A stretch of DNA of 36,906 nucleotides, taken from contig NZ_LDJO01000072.1 of the NCBI RefSeq assembly GCF_001431595.1, positions 1-36,906 on the forward strand. The letters run 5' to 3'. The translations under genes and the position numbers were made by a program. This stretch comes from Stenotrophomonas acidaminiphila. Its GTDB lineage: Bacteria; Pseudomonadota; Gammaproteobacteria; Xanthomonadales; Xanthomonadaceae. Shown here one piece after another: positions 36,780-36,906 of this stretch. Below the pieces are notes generated by a model. It ran no database searches, was not told the DNA's origin, and saw only the letters and a list, made by a program, of their open reading frames with translations. Every line of letters starts with the position of its first letter. The first letter of the stretch is position 1.

Positions 36780-36906
36780 GCGGCATGAATGCACGCGAAT
36801 CATCTCGTATTTGCCTCTTCCCAAAGTGGAGAGGAGGACGCATACTTCCGCTCCTTCGCCGCCGGCCGGTGGTTGGCAGCGAAGGCAGGAAGTTGAAGTC
36901 ACCCTC
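36780..36906. other. Window-end intergenic sequence, no gene seen
   Basis: 127 bases with AT-richer patches (AATCATCTCGTATTTGCC) and a TTGAAG near the end (36893-36898) that could be a -35 element for a transcript beginning beyond the window. In related genomes this would be the leader of an rRNA operon, but nothing here proves it. Confidence 0.3.

Noticed and set aside
36780..36906. Start of an rRNA operon at the window end
   Set aside because: No 16S sequence is present; only gene order in relatives suggests it.

Overview
The window is high-GC chromosomal DNA from a gammaproteobacterium of the Lysobacterales (Xanthomonadales), most likely Stenotrophomonas or a close relative. This rests on gene order (comM-ubiK-P-II; divergent speE/speA; radC/coaBC-dut-algC; tyrS/M23 peptidase/anmK), on protein sequence style, and on short GTAG-headed palindromes that resemble the SMAG/REP elements of Stenotrophomonas. 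The genus is an inference. No tRNA, rRNA, CRISPR array or prophage is visible.

Layout. (1) 1-3150 is an accessory, lower-GC island. It holds the right end of an IS3-family element abutting a 5'-truncated Rhs gene. The Rhs variable C-terminal tip is followed, through an ATGA overlap, by a small membrane protein (candidate immunity protein). After that come a frameshifted orphan Rhs tip, a small lipoprotein and a strong terminator. (2) 3253-5922: comM and ubiK (minus), then a GlnB-type P-II gene and a small membrane protein (plus); no amtB follows. (3) 6274-7755: a secreted class C beta-lactamase-like serine hydrolase with TPR repeats, behind a perfect BlaI/MecI-type palindrome. (4) 7991-10976: divergent speE and speA (polyamine synthesis). 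(5) 11144-15941, minus: YdfG-type dehydrogenase, a repeat-rich 0.6-kb gap, an FtsN-like SPOR protein, argS and radC. (6) 16036-20132, plus: coaBC-dut-algC, overlapping or closely spaced; the AlgC-type enzyme carries a long membrane-anchored N-terminal extension. (7) 20211-28076, minus: a complete kdpFABCDE potassium-uptake operon with a candidate KdpE box upstream. (8) 28371-29747, minus: a coiled-coil periplasmic protein and pyrE. (9) 29858-32501, plus: an exonuclease III family gene overlapping ampG, then a small RHH-like protein. (10) 32712-36737: anmK and an M23 peptidase (minus), divergent from tyrS (plus).

How the genes work together. ampG (muropeptide import), anmK (anhydro-MurNAc kinase) and the M23 endopeptidase form a cell-wall turnover and recycling neighbourhood. 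kdpFABC is the high-affinity K+ pump and kdpDE its sensor and regulator. coaBC, dut and algC supply CoA, dUMP and sugar-1-phosphates.

The most unusual material is the Rhs island, with one live-looking toxin tip/immunity pair and one decayed tip. Next are the BlaI-type operator on an orphan serine hydrolase gene and the three composite hairpin repeats at 12030-12481. Alternative-stem changes between those repeats suggest that structure is conserved.
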